From: CAJQQK01 sp963696075
GTDB lineage: Bacteria; Pseudomonadota; Alphaproteobacteria; Rhizobiales; Hyphomicrobiaceae
DNA length: 64,000 nt
NCBI GenBank assembly: GCA_963696075.1
Contig: CAVOJD010000008.1
Location: forward strand, 124,001-188,000
Direction of reading: 5' to 3'
Part shown: piece after piece, positions 26,101 to 36,616 of the stretch
How positions within the stretch are numbered: position 1 is the stretch's first letter
How the letters are laid out: each line of letters begins with the position of its first letter
The notes under the pieces: generated by a model
Databases searched by the model: none
What the model saw: only the letters and a program-made list of their open reading frames with translations
What the model was told of the DNA's origin: nothing
Translations under genes and position numbers: made by a program

Positions 26101-28431
26101 AACCGCGCCGCCTGGCCTTCCCCAACCGAGCCCTCGAACAGCCGCTTGATGCCGATCCGTTGCACCCCCGTGCGCACCGGCATCGAGACGCTGCGCTCGA
26201 TCACGCGCCCGCCCGGTTCCTTGAGCCGCAGTTGCACCTGCGCCAACATCGGCCGCGCCGTCCGTTCGATCGCCGGCAACCGCACCTCGACCTTCGCCGT
26301 CCCGTCCTGCCCCGTCCGCCCGGCATCGCCGATATCTTCCCGCGCCGGCGTGATCTGTTGATCCGCAAGCCCGAAGCTATAACCCGGATACGCCGCAAGA
26401 CCGCTCGGATCGGCCTTGACGATGACCTCGCCCTCGATGGCCAGATCGGCAGCCGGCGGCCCATAGAGGTAGCGTCCGGAAACTGCAATCGTCCCCGGCG
26501 TGCCCGGCGCAACGAATGCGCTTTCAGCCGTCAGATCCAGCGCCAGCCGCTCCGGCACGAAGTCTTCGACCTGGAAAGCCGTTTGCGCGATGGCCGGTTG
26601 CGCCGGATCGACATGAAGCTGAAGACGCCATGTCCCCGTCATCGCCCCGCCGTCCAGCGCCAGCGCCTGCGTGAACCCGCCAAGCTGACCGTCACGCATG
26701 ACGATACGCCGATGCTCGACGCCATCCGGGCGCCGGACGATCAACGTCACCGGCGCTTTCGTCGCCAGCCCTTTGCCATCGCGCACGAGGGCCGAAATCT
26801 GGACCGCCTCGCCCGGCCTGTAGACCCCACGGTCGAGATAGAGGTAGCCATCCACCGGCCCCGGCGCCGCACGTCCCTCGACACCGCGATCGGAGAGATC
26901 AAACGCGCCACTCGTCAATTCCAGGAAGGCATAGTCGCCGTCCTTCCCCCGCACCACCATGACGGCCGGCTCGAGCCCGCCTTCACCCTTCGCAAGGCCG
27001 GCCTCGAAACGCGCATAGCCATCCGCCGTCGTCACAGCTTCGCCAAGCACCTCGTTGTTGCGCGCAACCAGACTGACGCGCGCACCTGCCGTCGGCGCCG
27101 CGCTCGCGAGCGAGCGCACAAAGGCATGCAGCCCATCATCCCCTTTGTAGGCGGTCAGACCGAGGTCCGAGACGATGAACCATTGCGTCGCGAGTTGCTG
27201 CCCCTGATCGAGCGCCTCCTTGTCGGCCCACGCAACCGCTGCATAGACGCCGGCTTCCAGCACCTGCAGGGCCTCGCCCACCGGGATTGCGCTCGTCACT
27301 TCGTCATTGAGTTTCGAGCGCACCTTGAGCTGGCCCTTGTAGACCCGCTGCCCTTTCTTCTCCCCCAGTTCCTGCAGTGACCATCGGTGCAGCTGACGTG
27401 ACAGATCCCCATTCATCACGGCATCGACGAGACCACGGTCACCAATTCTGAAAATCTCGACGTCGACCGCCTCCGTGTTGACCGTCACAACCGGCAGGCC
27501 CCGCTGGCCCTTGCTCGGCAGCACATAGCGCCGCCCAGTAAACCGCACCGCAGGCGACCGGTCGCGCACGTAGATCTGCAGTTCGGCATTCTTCTGCAGC
27601 TCTTCCGCATCGCGCGAGGCCAACCCGGACCGTACCAGCACTTCGTAGGACTTGCCGTGCGCAACCCCGCTCAAACAGAGCTGATTGCCCGCAACATCGA
27701 CCCGCTCCGCCGGCTTCGCATTGATGGCAACGAAATCGCTGACATCGCCCCCCTTGAGCGGCTCGGAGAACGTAATGCACAGCCGTCGGGTTCTCGGTTT
27801 CGTTCTCGACTCGGTAATCCGTGATCCGAAATCCGTGCACCGCAACCAGTTGGTCAAGTGCCTGGCGCACGGCATCGTTCGGGCGCAGCGCCAGCGACTG
27901 GCGCATCACGTCGATCGCAGGCCGCCAGTAGGACCGCCGCTGCAGCGCCTGCGAAAGCACGACCAATCTGGCGGCCCGCATCTCATCAGTATCAGAATGT
28001 TGATAGGCCCGATAAGCGGCTGCGCTCGCGTTGACCGGCAAGCGGTACCGTTCGGAACCGGAGAGCTGGTTCTCTGGAAGCGCGAGCAGCGCCTCGGCAA
28101 GTCCTTGCCAGCCATCCCCCTGGTCAGGTTTCGCGGCGACCGCCTGCGAAAAGGCGCGCGCCGCCCCGCGCATATCCTTGCCCGCCTTCAACAGCCGTTG
28201 GCCATTGGTCATGTGCTGGGAAAAAGACTTCGGCGCGGCCGTGAAGCTGGACTTCAGCCAGGTTTCAAATCGCAGCGCATCCCCATCCAGCCCCTGATGC
28301 CGGAAGCCGTCCGCCCCATGCGCCAGCGAACCCACCATCGCCAGCGCCATCAGCGTCGCGACGATCATGTGGACTATCGATTGAAGACGTATGGTGACAG
28401 ACTGAAAGACAGGAACGGTTCGGCCGGACAT
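23151..28431 (-). pseudogene. Alpha-2-macroglobulin family protein, frameshifted near 27780
   Basis: Bacterial alpha-2-macroglobulins are periplasmic protease traps encoded beside pbpC. The frame starting at 28431 gives a signal peptide (LMALAMVGSLAHGA), a repeat-like helical N-terminus and the text VHGFRITDYRVENETENPTA, then becomes nonsense. The frame ending at 23151 takes over at LCITFSEPLKGGDVSDFV and runs about 1540 residues with MG and bait-like domains and the thioester motif PYGCAEQT. Removing one base at about 27780 joins them into roughly 1760 residues, a normal family length. No lipobox is visible. This is either a recent inactivating indel or a sequencing error; the long 3' frame is otherwise undamaged. 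Confidence 0.85.
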
Positions 28432-28617
28432 TTATCTCACCCAGGGTTGCAAGTGCAGTCGCTCGGACCACCTTGCGCCAATTCCCTGGGATTTTTAATG
28501 GCAGAACGGAGCGTCTCCCCGCCCAACTGCGGTTAAGTGCGCACCGCTACGCAAAAATTCGCCTGTTTGGCAGAAAAACGGTCTGACGGCAGAGGAAAAT
28601 ACTGCCCTCAGCAATCC

Positions 28618-29211
28618 TCAATGCCGCGACGTCGCCGCCAGAATGGTGCCTGGCTCGGCCTCGCCGCTTGCGAAAAATCCATCCGCGCCGGCGTCCGCCT
28701 GCACGCCTTGCGAAGCCTGGCCCGGCATCGGGATCTCCTGGGCATTGACCCACAGCCGGATAAAGGTCTTGCGTGCCCAAGCTGACAGGACCACGTCATC
28801 CCGCAGGAAGGATTCGAAGGCGTCGCGCTCGGATGGATTGCGCCGCATGCAGTCTCCACACCACGCAGAGCGCTGCCCCAGCACCATTTGCTCATGCGCA
28901 TCGAGAAGCCTGAGATCGAAGGCATGGCGCACTTCCAGAGAGCCGAGTGCCGCAAGACCGGTGCGGCTCGCCCCGGCGTCGCGCCCCGTCAGCAGGATGC
29001 GCAATGAAAGCTCGCTGACATCGCCGATTTCAGTGATGACACGACGCACGGCAGCAATCACCGGGCTCTGCATCGACAGCGCGACAATGCTCCATTCCCC
29101 ATCGACGGCCACGCGGCCCGCCGCAATTTCCTCAAGGATGAAACGGAAGAGCATTGCCTCCTTCTCCTCATGCTTGACGACCTGCATTGGGTGAAGGGGC
29201 TTGTTGTGCAT
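28618..29211 (-). CDS. Hypothetical protein
   Basis: 197 residues, not recognised. It is predicted soluble with mixed alpha/beta, a CxxC in the centre (AWCGDCMRR), and an alanine/glycine-rich C-terminus. The start at 29211 (MHNKPLHP) is preceded by CGGGA; MLFRF about 19 residues in is an alternative. It sits 157 bp downstream of a large membrane protein gene on the same strand. Confidence 0.6.
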   Translation of the reverse strand: MHNKPLHPMQVVKHEEKEAMLFRFILEEIAAGRVAVDGEWSIVALSMQSPVIAAVRRVITEIGDVSELSLRILLTGRDAGASRTGLAALGSLEVRHAFDLRLLDAHEQMVLGQRSAWCGDCMRRNPSERDAFESFLRDDVVLSAWARKTFIRLWVNAQEIPMPGQASQGVQADAGADGFFASGEAEPGTILAATSRH

Positions 29212-29367
29212 GTTTATATTCCCGAGCGTTATCGCGCCAGAAACGCCAACCAGAAGCGCGCCATGTGATGTCGTTGAGGGCGATTAAGCGCTAGCGGAGT
29301 TAATTTTCGATTTAACGCCGTCCCATTCGGGACGTTTTGGACGTTTCTCCGGCCCTCCGCCCACGCC

Positions 29368-32358
29368 TCATTCGGCGCGCCTGAGCGGTGCAAACCGCTT
29401 CGAAATTTCGACCAGATCATCCTCCGAGGGCAGATCATCGCGTGTCTCGAAAGTCGGCAGCGACACGGAATAATCCTCCTCTACCGCCCCCAGATCATCG
29501 AGCCGGATCACCTCAAACCCGGGCGACACCTCGTCATCAACGCCAGGCTCAACGGCCTCCCCGCCTGTCGCTTCACGCGGGAGATCCGGCACGCGAAGGG
29601 CTTCCCGATCGGCGAAATCAAGCCGCAACTGGCCATCGGCCACCGCCTGTTCCTCCGAGACAAGTTCCGCCATCGGATCGCTGAACGTCACCTTCGCGCC
29701 ATGCTTCACGAACGCGATCGGTTGCCCCTGCGACATCATGCTGAACGGGATTTCGAAATCAGCCGTGCGCTGCGTGATCCTGACGTTCATGCGCGCCTCA
29801 ACCGGACCGGACGCAACATCGTGCTGCGCAATAAGTTCCGCCTCGATGCGCTCCACGACCGGCTCCGCAGCGCTGCGATCGGGCGCGGCCATCACCGGCA
29901 GCGGCGGCGGCGTCATTTTTGGCGCAGGCTTCGCCCCGCCGTCGAACCCGTCTTCATCAGCCGACTTGATGTCGGGCAGCTCGGTCGCTGATTCCTCTGT
30001 ATCCTCTGGCGGCATCTCGATCGCCTGCGCCAGGGCATCGCCCGGTCCGCCCTCTCGCGGACCTGCCGGCCGCGCCACAGGTCTGTTCGCCCCCGTCTGC
30101 CCCACCGGCCCGTGCCGCGGCAGGTCGCCCTCATACCCATCACCGCGCCCACCACTGGGCGCAAGCGGCATCAAGATGACGTTGTCATGGCCAGGTCCCT
30201 CGCGGACATCGCTCTGATCCCATTGACCGTCCACCTCGGCAATGTCATCCGCCGCCACGATATCGGCCGCCTCCGCGAACGTATTGGAGTTCGCCGGCAG
30301 CAGTTCGACATGCGCCTCTCCCGGTGCTGACGGCTGTTTCTGATACGGCCACGACCGCTTCGCCTGACGCTTCGGCCTCAGGCTTTCCGGCATGTCGGGA
30401 TCAACATCATCATCGGCATAGGGCTTGAACTGAGCGGCAACGCGTCGCGTATCACGCACCTCATCCTCCACATCCCCCTCAAGCCCGTCGGCATCTTGCC
30501 GCGCACCAAGCGTTGCCGCGAGAATGTCATCCGCCCGCTTCTTCGCCACCGCCTCCGGCAGTTCCGCCGCCGCACCAGCCGCCTCTCCGGCGTCTCCCCC
30601 GACAACCGTTTCCGGCACATCCAGTTGCGGTCCCGCTTCCTGCTGCTGCCGCACGCGATCAATCCTGGCCCGCCGCGCAGCGCCCATGACGGCACCCAGA
30701 ATGATGTCGGACCACGCGCCATCGCGGAAGCGATAGACCCGAAACGCCTGGCTTGCGGCGAACTTGCTGCCCTGTCGCCACAGCTTCTTCTGGATCGTCT
30801 TGCGCGACAGCAGCGGATTGTAGACCCGGCTGAAGATCTTCTCCTTCTCGAAGCTCGCAAACAGGTTTGCCAGAAGGTGCGCCTCGAGCTGAAGGTTCGC
30901 CACCTCTTCCGGATTCCGGTTGCGCGGCGAATCGAGCGGCACCGCAACGTAATAGTCACCGTTGAAATCGAAGACGACGTGGCGGAACACTTCGAACTTC
31001 TCACGGATCTTGCTGTCGCGGTGAATATCGTCAAACTTCGACAGGATCTGATAGACCGGCCCGCGCTCTGCTTCGCGCATCTTCGGCACCAGCCCGCCCA
31101 ACCGGTTCATCGGCCGCCCGATCGAGACCAGCAGCAGACACAGGTCGACAAACAGCGCGATCGCGAGCGGAATATAGTCGCGCTGCGAAAGCCCACCCTG
31201 CGCCAGCCCGCTGCCGTTTCCGCTCCGGATCTGCGCACGCCCCGGATCAACCGAGCGCACCGCCTGTTTCTGGAGCTCGCGGATTTCGTCAGCCGACGGC
31301 GGCAGCTTCAAGACAAGCGCCCCCTGCAACGTCGCCGACAACCGCCGGAACGCTTCCACCACCGCCTGCGCACCCTCCACCGTCGCAATCTCCGGCTTGT
31401 TCAGTTCCGGCAATTGGTCAATCGCCTTCACGACACCAAAGAGCGCCGACTGAAGCTGCGGGTCCGGGCATGAGAACGTGCCATTGCCACTGCCCGTCGG
31501 AAACGTCGACTGGTTCGCCCGCCCCGCCAATTCCGAGCGGATCTGCCTCAATTGCGGGTCGGTGCGGAACGCATTGAAGTTCGTCGCCGTCAGCTCCAGC
31601 TTGCGCGACAGCGCCTGCAGGAACTTGTTGCGCGTCCCCGTCACGGCATCGATCGTCGACGGGTCCGAGTTCACGATCTTCTTCAGATCGCCATCAAGGC
31701 CCTGCATCGCGCCCTTCACCTGCGCGCTGCGCCCCTTCACGAATTCGGAAGCGAACGAGAACCGCTGCGCATCCGCATCACGCAGCCGCCGGCGCGGCCC
31801 GTCACCCGGACGCGAATTCGGACACGATGCACCACTCTCGCGCTCGATAACCGCTTTGTCCTGGGAGATCTTGGTGAGCTGGTCGAGCGTGCCCTGCAAT
31901 TGGTCCAGACGCGCCGCGCCCGCAACGAGAGCGGCCTGCACCTGAGCCACAGCGCTTTCCGCCGACCGCGACGCCTCCGTCCGGCTTTCGAGAACTTTCC
32001 AGTAGAACCCGAACCCGAAACCGACCGAGATCAGGGTGAGAAACAGGTATCCGGCAACATAGGCAAGTTTGATCCCGAACGGGTGCGGCGCGAACATCTG
32101 GTCGAGCAGCCACACGATCATGGTCATCAGCATCGCCACCGAGAACCCGATCACGATCTTTGTGACGAAATCGAGCTGGCCCATGTTGGCCTGGATCAGC
32201 TCGAGCATCCCAACGTATGTGGCAACCCAGGACAACGTCCCAAGCCCCAGCACAAGAAACACCTTTTTCCAGTCGCGCGGCGGTCGCTTGACCTCGATCC
32301 AGTCGTCCTCGTGTTCCATCGGAACTCGGTCTAAACGGCCTTTGGACCTCGAAAACAT
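29368..32358 (-). CDS. Large hypothetical membrane protein with coiled coil
   Basis: 996 residues from ATG 32358 (MFSRSKG; MEHEDD at 32319 is an alternative). Three membrane segments lie near residues 35-57, 68-90 and 98-120, then a long, probably coiled-coil region (about 125-390), a fourth membrane segment near 425-445, and an acidic, Pro/Ala-rich, likely disordered cytoplasmic C-terminal half. No family recognised. The gene precedes an unknown gene and follows the divergent PBP gene with 290 bp between, so a link to envelope growth is possible but unproven. Confidence 0.65.
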   Translation of the reverse strand: MFSRSKGRLDRVPMEHEDDWIEVKRPPRDWKKVFLVLGLGTLSWVATYVGMLELIQANMGQLDFVTKIVIGFSVAMLMTMIVWLLDQMFAPHPFGIKLAYVAGYLFLTLISVGFGFGFYWKVLESRTEASRSAESAVAQVQAALVAGAARLDQLQGTLDQLTKISQDKAVIERESGASCPNSRPGDGPRRRLRDADAQRFSFASEFVKGRSAQVKGAMQGLDGDLKKIVNSDPSTIDAVTGTRNKFLQALSRKLELTATNFNAFRTDPQLRQIRSELAGRANQSTFPTGSGNGTFSCPDPQLQSALFGVVKAIDQLPELNKPEIATVEGAQAVVEAFRRLSATLQGALVLKLPPSADEIRELQKQAVRSVDPGRAQIRSGNGSGLAQGGLSQRDYIPLAIALFVDLCLLLVSIGRPMNRLGGLVPKMREAERGPVYQILSKFDDIHRDSKIREKFEVFRHVVFDFNGDYYVAVPLDSPRNRNPEEVANLQLEAHLLANLFASFEKEKIFSRVYNPLLSRKTIQKKLWRQGSKFAASQAFRVYRFRDGAWSDIILGAVMGAARRARIDRVRQQQEAGPQLDVPETVVGGDAGEAAGAAAELPEAVAKKRADDILAATLGARQDADGLEGDVEDEVRDTRRVAAQFKPYADDDVDPDMPESLRPKRQAKRSWPYQKQPSAPGEAHVELLPANSNTFAEAADIVAADDIAEVDGQWDQSDVREGPGHDNVILMPLAPSGGRGDGYEGDLPRHGPVGQTGANRPVARPAGPREGGPGDALAQAIEMPPEDTEESATELPDIKSADEDGFDGGAKPAPKMTPPPLPVMAAPDRSAAEPVVERIEAELIAQHDVASGPVEARMNVRITQRTADFEIPFSMMSQGQPIAFVKHGAKVTFSDPMAELVSEEQAVADGQLRLDFADREALRVPDLPREATGGEAVEPGVDDEVSPGFEVIRLDDLGAVEEDYSVSLPTFETRDDLPSEDDLVEISKRFAPLRRAE

Positions 32359-32647
32359 TGTACAAACCTGCCTGATAATAAACCGATTGTCGCTTCCGCC
32401 GCGCGCGCTGAAACGGGTCGCGCCAGCCATCCTGAAGCAGTCGATCGGTAAGCCTCCCACCGCATCTCCCCTGCGGCGCCAGCATCTTGAATAGTCAGAT
32501 TTTTGGGCTGGAGTTGGCCTCTATAGGGGCCGAAGGATGGCGTTTCACAGGCATTGCCCGGCGCCACGCCTCAACACTTTCCGGGGCATGAGCGCCATAC
32601 GCCGCGCCCGCGCCCTGAAATGGGTCCGGCCTCGCACGGCAAATGAT

Positions 32648-35185
32648 CTAGTTCGAATCGCGAAGCTGTTGCTGCAGGATGCCATCGATCGAGAACACCC
32701 TGCCGCCTGCCTGACGCGCGTTCTCTGCAAGCTGCCCGGTGACGACGGCACCGCCCCCCTCGCCCACCGCCGCAACCGGCATCGCCGGAGGTGGTGGCGG
32801 GCGAACCGGATTGTCTTTGGCATGCCCCTCGAGATCTTCAAGCAACGCCCGCACCAGCGGCACAGCGAGTTGGCTGGAATGCAGCCGGTTCGCGAACGGC
32901 TGCGCCGCACTTCCCGTGCCGACAACGACGACGTAGGAATACGCCGCCCCATTGTCGAACTTCAGCCCACCCGTGACCCAGCCATCGATCGTTGCGTGAA
33001 CGTCTCCGGTCACCGCCGTCCCCGTCTTCGCAACATGCAGCGCAAGCCCCTTGCGCCGCGGCGCACACCAATCCTGCAACGCCTCGAGCGTGCCATGCGC
33101 GGTGCGGTTCGCCCGGTAGCAAAGCGGCGCCTGCAACAGCTCCCGAAGCAGCGCCCGCCCCTCGGGCCGGATGATTTTGTTCGGAACGATCCGCAGCCGC
33201 TCCCGTTCCTCGAACGACTTGCGATGGTCGGCGCTTGTGAAGTTGTACTTCGCGACCAGCGTTGGCGGCTCGACCGGCTCGTCACCACGACCGGTGAGTG
33301 CTGCAAGTATCGCAGCCGACATCTGATGCACCCGCCGCGGCGAGCCTGAAACAAGGCCGCGCACCGCAGCGGTCGACGGCGGCGTCGCCGAAGCCGGGTC
33401 GAGCGCAGGCGGCATATTGAACCCGAACGCATCGATCAACTTCGCTGTCCGCGCCTGCCCGGCCCGCGCCGCGCGCCATTCGACCGGATTATTGAGCGAG
33501 CACGCAAACGCGACCCGCGCCGGCCGCCCACGCCTCAGCCCCCCGCCACGGCGGCACGTCTCAAGTCCCGCGCTCGGCGCATCACTATCGACATAAAGCG
33601 CATCGGCCCCATCGCGCCCCTGATTGGCAATCGCAATCGCAGCAATCATCTTCCCCGTCGACGCGATCATCCGCGGCTCCTGCGCCGCATCATACATGCC
33701 CGTCGATGCACGCCGCGCGATGGCCGAACCGAAATACGGCGCAAGCTGCGAACTCTCGAAATAGCGCACAATCCGGCCCTTGTGGTCCGCTGCCGCCACG
33801 ACGACATGCGGCATCTGCCGGTCGGGATCTCGTGCCGCTTGCGTAGGGTCGAGCGTATAGCCGGGGTTCAGCCGCGCGCCCCACCGCTTGTGGATGTCAC
33901 CGAGCGTGCCCAGAACCTTCTTCTGGAAACCGAGGTTGTCGCCAACATCCAGCGTCGTCGAAATCCCACGAACGTGCGCCCGCCAGTTGTAGCCGAAAAC
34001 GTGCTTCATCTCTTCGCGCAGCCCGAACCGGGCCGACGGCATCGAAACATTCGCGCGAATGGCGGGGTTGGCGCGCGCCCGGTCGGCCATCTTCGGCGCG
34101 TGCTTCTCGAGTGCCGCATGCAATTTCGGTTGTATCCGCGGGTCCGGCGGCCCGCCCGCCATGTTGACGAGTTCGAAAACCACCTTTGCCTGGACTTCCG
34201 GGTCCTCGATCAACCGCTCCGCGCAATGTCTGGCACGCACCTCCGCGATATACCGCCACCGGTCGAGGCGCACATAATTCAGCCGCTCGCTGCCCTCCAG
34301 CAGAATGATCGGCTTGTTCACTGCCGACGCCAGCACGAACTGTTCGGCAATCGATAGCGCCGCCGCCGTCTTCCCAAACACGATCCGGCTCGTCACCTCA
34401 ACGCCATGCAGCGGCGCGCCGCCCGTACGCTGCGCCAGCCAAAGATGGTTCGCCGTCCACTGTTTCAGCGCGAGATTGTCCCCGCCCCGCGTCAGCTCGT
34501 GATAGATCACCGGCGCAACCCACCACTCCCTGAGCTTGCGCCCGAGCTTCTCGGCGGCACTTTCATCAACTCTGGGCGGCGTCTTGTAGATCACGCGCGC
34601 AAGCTGCATCGGCAGCGTCGATCCACCGACCCCCATCGAGAACCGCCCCGTCCGGATCGACCGCAGAGCAGTTGAATAGGGAATCTTGAGCACACCGAGC
34701 AGATCGATCCCGAACGGATTGAACACCCCACCCATATGGCGGTCTTCGTGGAATACGAGACACTGCCAGTAGTGCTCGGGCACATCTTCGACGGGAATGG
34801 ATTTGTGGTCTGGGTTGGCCTGATAGGTGCCGTAGTCGATCACTTCGCCCGTGAAGTTGACATCACGCACGCTATCGAGACGCGCATCGAACGTACCGAC
34901 GAATTCCTTGTTGCGATCGTAGATCGCCGTCGCAAGCCACCGCTCCGCATCATAGCGAAGCTTCTCCGACATATACGCCCCGCCGATCATGCCCCGGATT
35001 GGCGCGACCACATAAACCAGCCCCACCGCAAACCCGACAAAGAGAAACCCCGCGCAGAACACATACCGCAGCGGACCAAGCCTTGGGTTGAACGCAACCC
35101 CGATCGTCACCGCCCTGATCACGCGCAGCGGCAGGATCAGCGCGACCTCGATCAGGCGGGTCAGGAATTTGAGAAACGCAAGCAT
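32648..35185 (-). CDS. Divergent bifunctional penicillin-binding protein
   Basis: 845 residues from ATG 35185 (MLAFLKFLTR). It has hydrophobic N-terminal segments (residues 5-25 and 40-60) and a GT51 transglycosylase domain recognisable by HEDRHMGG, GGSTLPMQLARVIYKTP and VFGKTAAALSIAEQ. The first motif departs from the usual EDRRFYxHxG but keeps Glu-Asp. The transpeptidase domain has SxxK in IASTGKMIAA, SLN as SxN and VAKTGTAVTGD as KTG. It probably synthesises peptidoglycan, perhaps for a specialised structure. It lies just downstream of moeA on the same strand. Confidence 0.8.
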   Translation of the reverse strand: MLAFLKFLTRLIEVALILPLRVIRAVTIGVAFNPRLGPLRYVFCAGFLFVGFAVGLVYVVAPIRGMIGGAYMSEKLRYDAERWLATAIYDRNKEFVGTFDARLDSVRDVNFTGEVIDYGTYQANPDHKSIPVEDVPEHYWQCLVFHEDRHMGGVFNPFGIDLLGVLKIPYSTALRSIRTGRFSMGVGGSTLPMQLARVIYKTPPRVDESAAEKLGRKLREWWVAPVIYHELTRGGDNLALKQWTANHLWLAQRTGGAPLHGVEVTSRIVFGKTAAALSIAEQFVLASAVNKPIILLEGSERLNYVRLDRWRYIAEVRARHCAERLIEDPEVQAKVVFELVNMAGGPPDPRIQPKLHAALEKHAPKMADRARANPAIRANVSMPSARFGLREEMKHVFGYNWRAHVRGISTTLDVGDNLGFQKKVLGTLGDIHKRWGARLNPGYTLDPTQAARDPDRQMPHVVVAAADHKGRIVRYFESSQLAPYFGSAIARRASTGMYDAAQEPRMIASTGKMIAAIAIANQGRDGADALYVDSDAPSAGLETCRRGGGLRRGRPARVAFACSLNNPVEWRAARAGQARTAKLIDAFGFNMPPALDPASATPPSTAAVRGLVSGSPRRVHQMSAAILAALTGRGDEPVEPPTLVAKYNFTSADHRKSFEERERLRIVPNKIIRPEGRALLRELLQAPLCYRANRTAHGTLEALQDWCAPRRKGLALHVAKTGTAVTGDVHATIDGWVTGGLKFDNGAAYSYVVVVGTGSAAQPFANRLHSSQLAVPLVRALLEDLEGHAKDNPVRPPPPPAMPVAAVGEGGGAVVTGQLAENARQAGGRVFSIDGILQQQLRDSN

Positions 35186-35344
35186 GAAGGACGCCGGTCG
35201 CAAACAGCATCGGCACACACGCCGACTTGGCGAAAAGGACTTGCCCCGGCATGCAGATCGCAGGCATCCGGCGGCACTGAGCCTTGCGACGTACCCGGCT
35301 TTTATGGCGCCCCTAGGACTGAAACACGCCCCTGCCGTGGCGCA

Positions 35345-36616
35345 TCAATCGAGAATGCCGAATTCTGAAAATGGAATGAAGTCGACCAACTGCCCCGCTT
35401 CCACTGCCGCGACGGTCTCGCCAATGTCGATCAGACCATTGGCCGCCCGAAGGCCGGAGATCAGCCCGGACCCGTCCCTTGGGAACTTATCAACCACGAC
35501 ACCATCCGCCGTCTCCCGCATCGTGCCACGCCAGAATTCGCGCCGCCCGAGCTTGCGGTTCGGCACATTGAATGCCGCCGGCAGCGGATAGCGCCTCGGC
35601 TCCCGCCACGCCGCACCGGACAGCTGCCGAAGAAGCGGCATGACGTACATCAGACAGCAAACAAACACCGCCACCGGATTACCCGGCAACCCGACCGACG
35701 CCGTATCGCCGAGCTGCCCGAGCATCAGCGGCCGCCCCGGCTTCACCGCGATTTGCCAGAAGTGCCGCCGGCCAAGCGCCTGAAGCGCGTGCGAAATATG
35801 ATCCTCTTCCCCCTGGCTCGCCCCACCACTCGTAATCAGGAGATCGAACCCGGCCGCCCGCGCAGCCTGCAACCGCTCGACCACCTCCTCCCGCCGGTCC
35901 GGCCAGACACCAAGATCCACGAGCTCGGCATTGGCCCCGGACAGGAGCGCCATGAGCAGCGGCGTATTGACGTCGTAAACCTCACCATGCCCCAGCGCGC
36001 CGCCGCGCCGGACTTCATCCCCGGTCGCAATCAAACCGACCTTCGCCCGCGCCAGCACCGCAACATCGGAAATGCCAAACGAGGCAAGCGCTGCGATCTC
36101 CGGCGCCCGGATCACCTGCCCCGCCCGAACTACCACGGCCCCGGCAGCGACATCCTCACCCGCCTGGCGAACATTCGCACCCTGCTTCAGGCCGCCGGGC
36201 ACGAACACCGCGCCCTGTTCCAAGGCGCAGTCTTCCTGCATCGCAACCGTATCGAACGGCTCGGGAACCACCGCACCAGTAAAGATCCGCAGCGCCTCGC
36301 GGCGATCTGCTGCGACGACCTCCCCGCCCGCTGCGATCCGACCCCCGATCGCAAACCGCGTGCCCTCGCCCGCATCATAGTGCGCCCCAACGAACGCATA
36401 CCCGTCCACCGCCGCATTCGTGTGGCCCGGCACAGCAAAGGGCGCCGCGATATCGGCCGCCGCGACACGCCCCAGCGCCGCCCCCAGGCCAACACGCTCC
36501 CGCCCGACCACGGGCCGAACCCGCTCGCGGATCAGCGCTAATGTCCGTTCGTGCGTCAGCCGCTCACCGTCCCGCGGGTCGGCCCGAAAACAATCGTCGA
36601 TCAATTTTCGCGTCAT
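35345..36616 (-). CDS. moeA: Molybdopterin molybdenumtransferase
   Basis: Inserts molybdate into adenylylated molybdopterin in molybdenum cofactor synthesis; cytoplasmic. 423 residues from ATG 36616 (MTRKLIDDCF). It shows the MoeA opening region with PGHTNAAVDGYAF near residue 65, a VGLIATGDEV segment near 195, LITSGGASQGEEDH near 265 and VGLPGNPVAVFVC near 320, all typical of MoeA. It stands alone behind a 770-bp gap, with the PBP gene following on the same strand. Confidence 0.94.
   Translation of the reverse strand: MTRKLIDDCFRADPRDGERLTHERTLALIRERVRPVVGRERVGLGAALGRVAAADIAAPFAVPGHTNAAVDGYAFVGAHYDAGEGTRFAIGGRIAAGGEVVAADRREALRIFTGAVVPEPFDTVAMQEDCALEQGAVFVPGGLKQGANVRQAGEDVAAGAVVVRAGQVIRAPEIAALASFGISDVAVLARAKVGLIATGDEVRRGGALGHGEVYDVNTPLLMALLSGANAELVDLGVWPDRREEVVERLQAARAAGFDLLITSGGASQGEEDHISHALQALGRRHFWQIAVKPGRPLMLGQLGDTASVGLPGNPVAVFVCCLMYVMPLLRQLSGAAWREPRRYPLPAAFNVPNRKLGRREFWRGTMRETADGVVVDKFPRDGSGLISGLRAANGLIDIGETVAAVEAGQLVDFIPFSEFGILD

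Noticed and set aside
23781..27380. 1199-codon open frame on the plus strand
   Set aside because: Antisense to the alpha-2-macroglobulin gene; arginine/proline-rich shadow produced by high GC, no motifs.
29300..29317. GTTAA-N8-TTAAC as a possible CtrA site
   Set aside because: Spacing is eight rather than seven bases, so it does not match the CtrA pattern; noted only as a palindrome upstream of an unknown gene.
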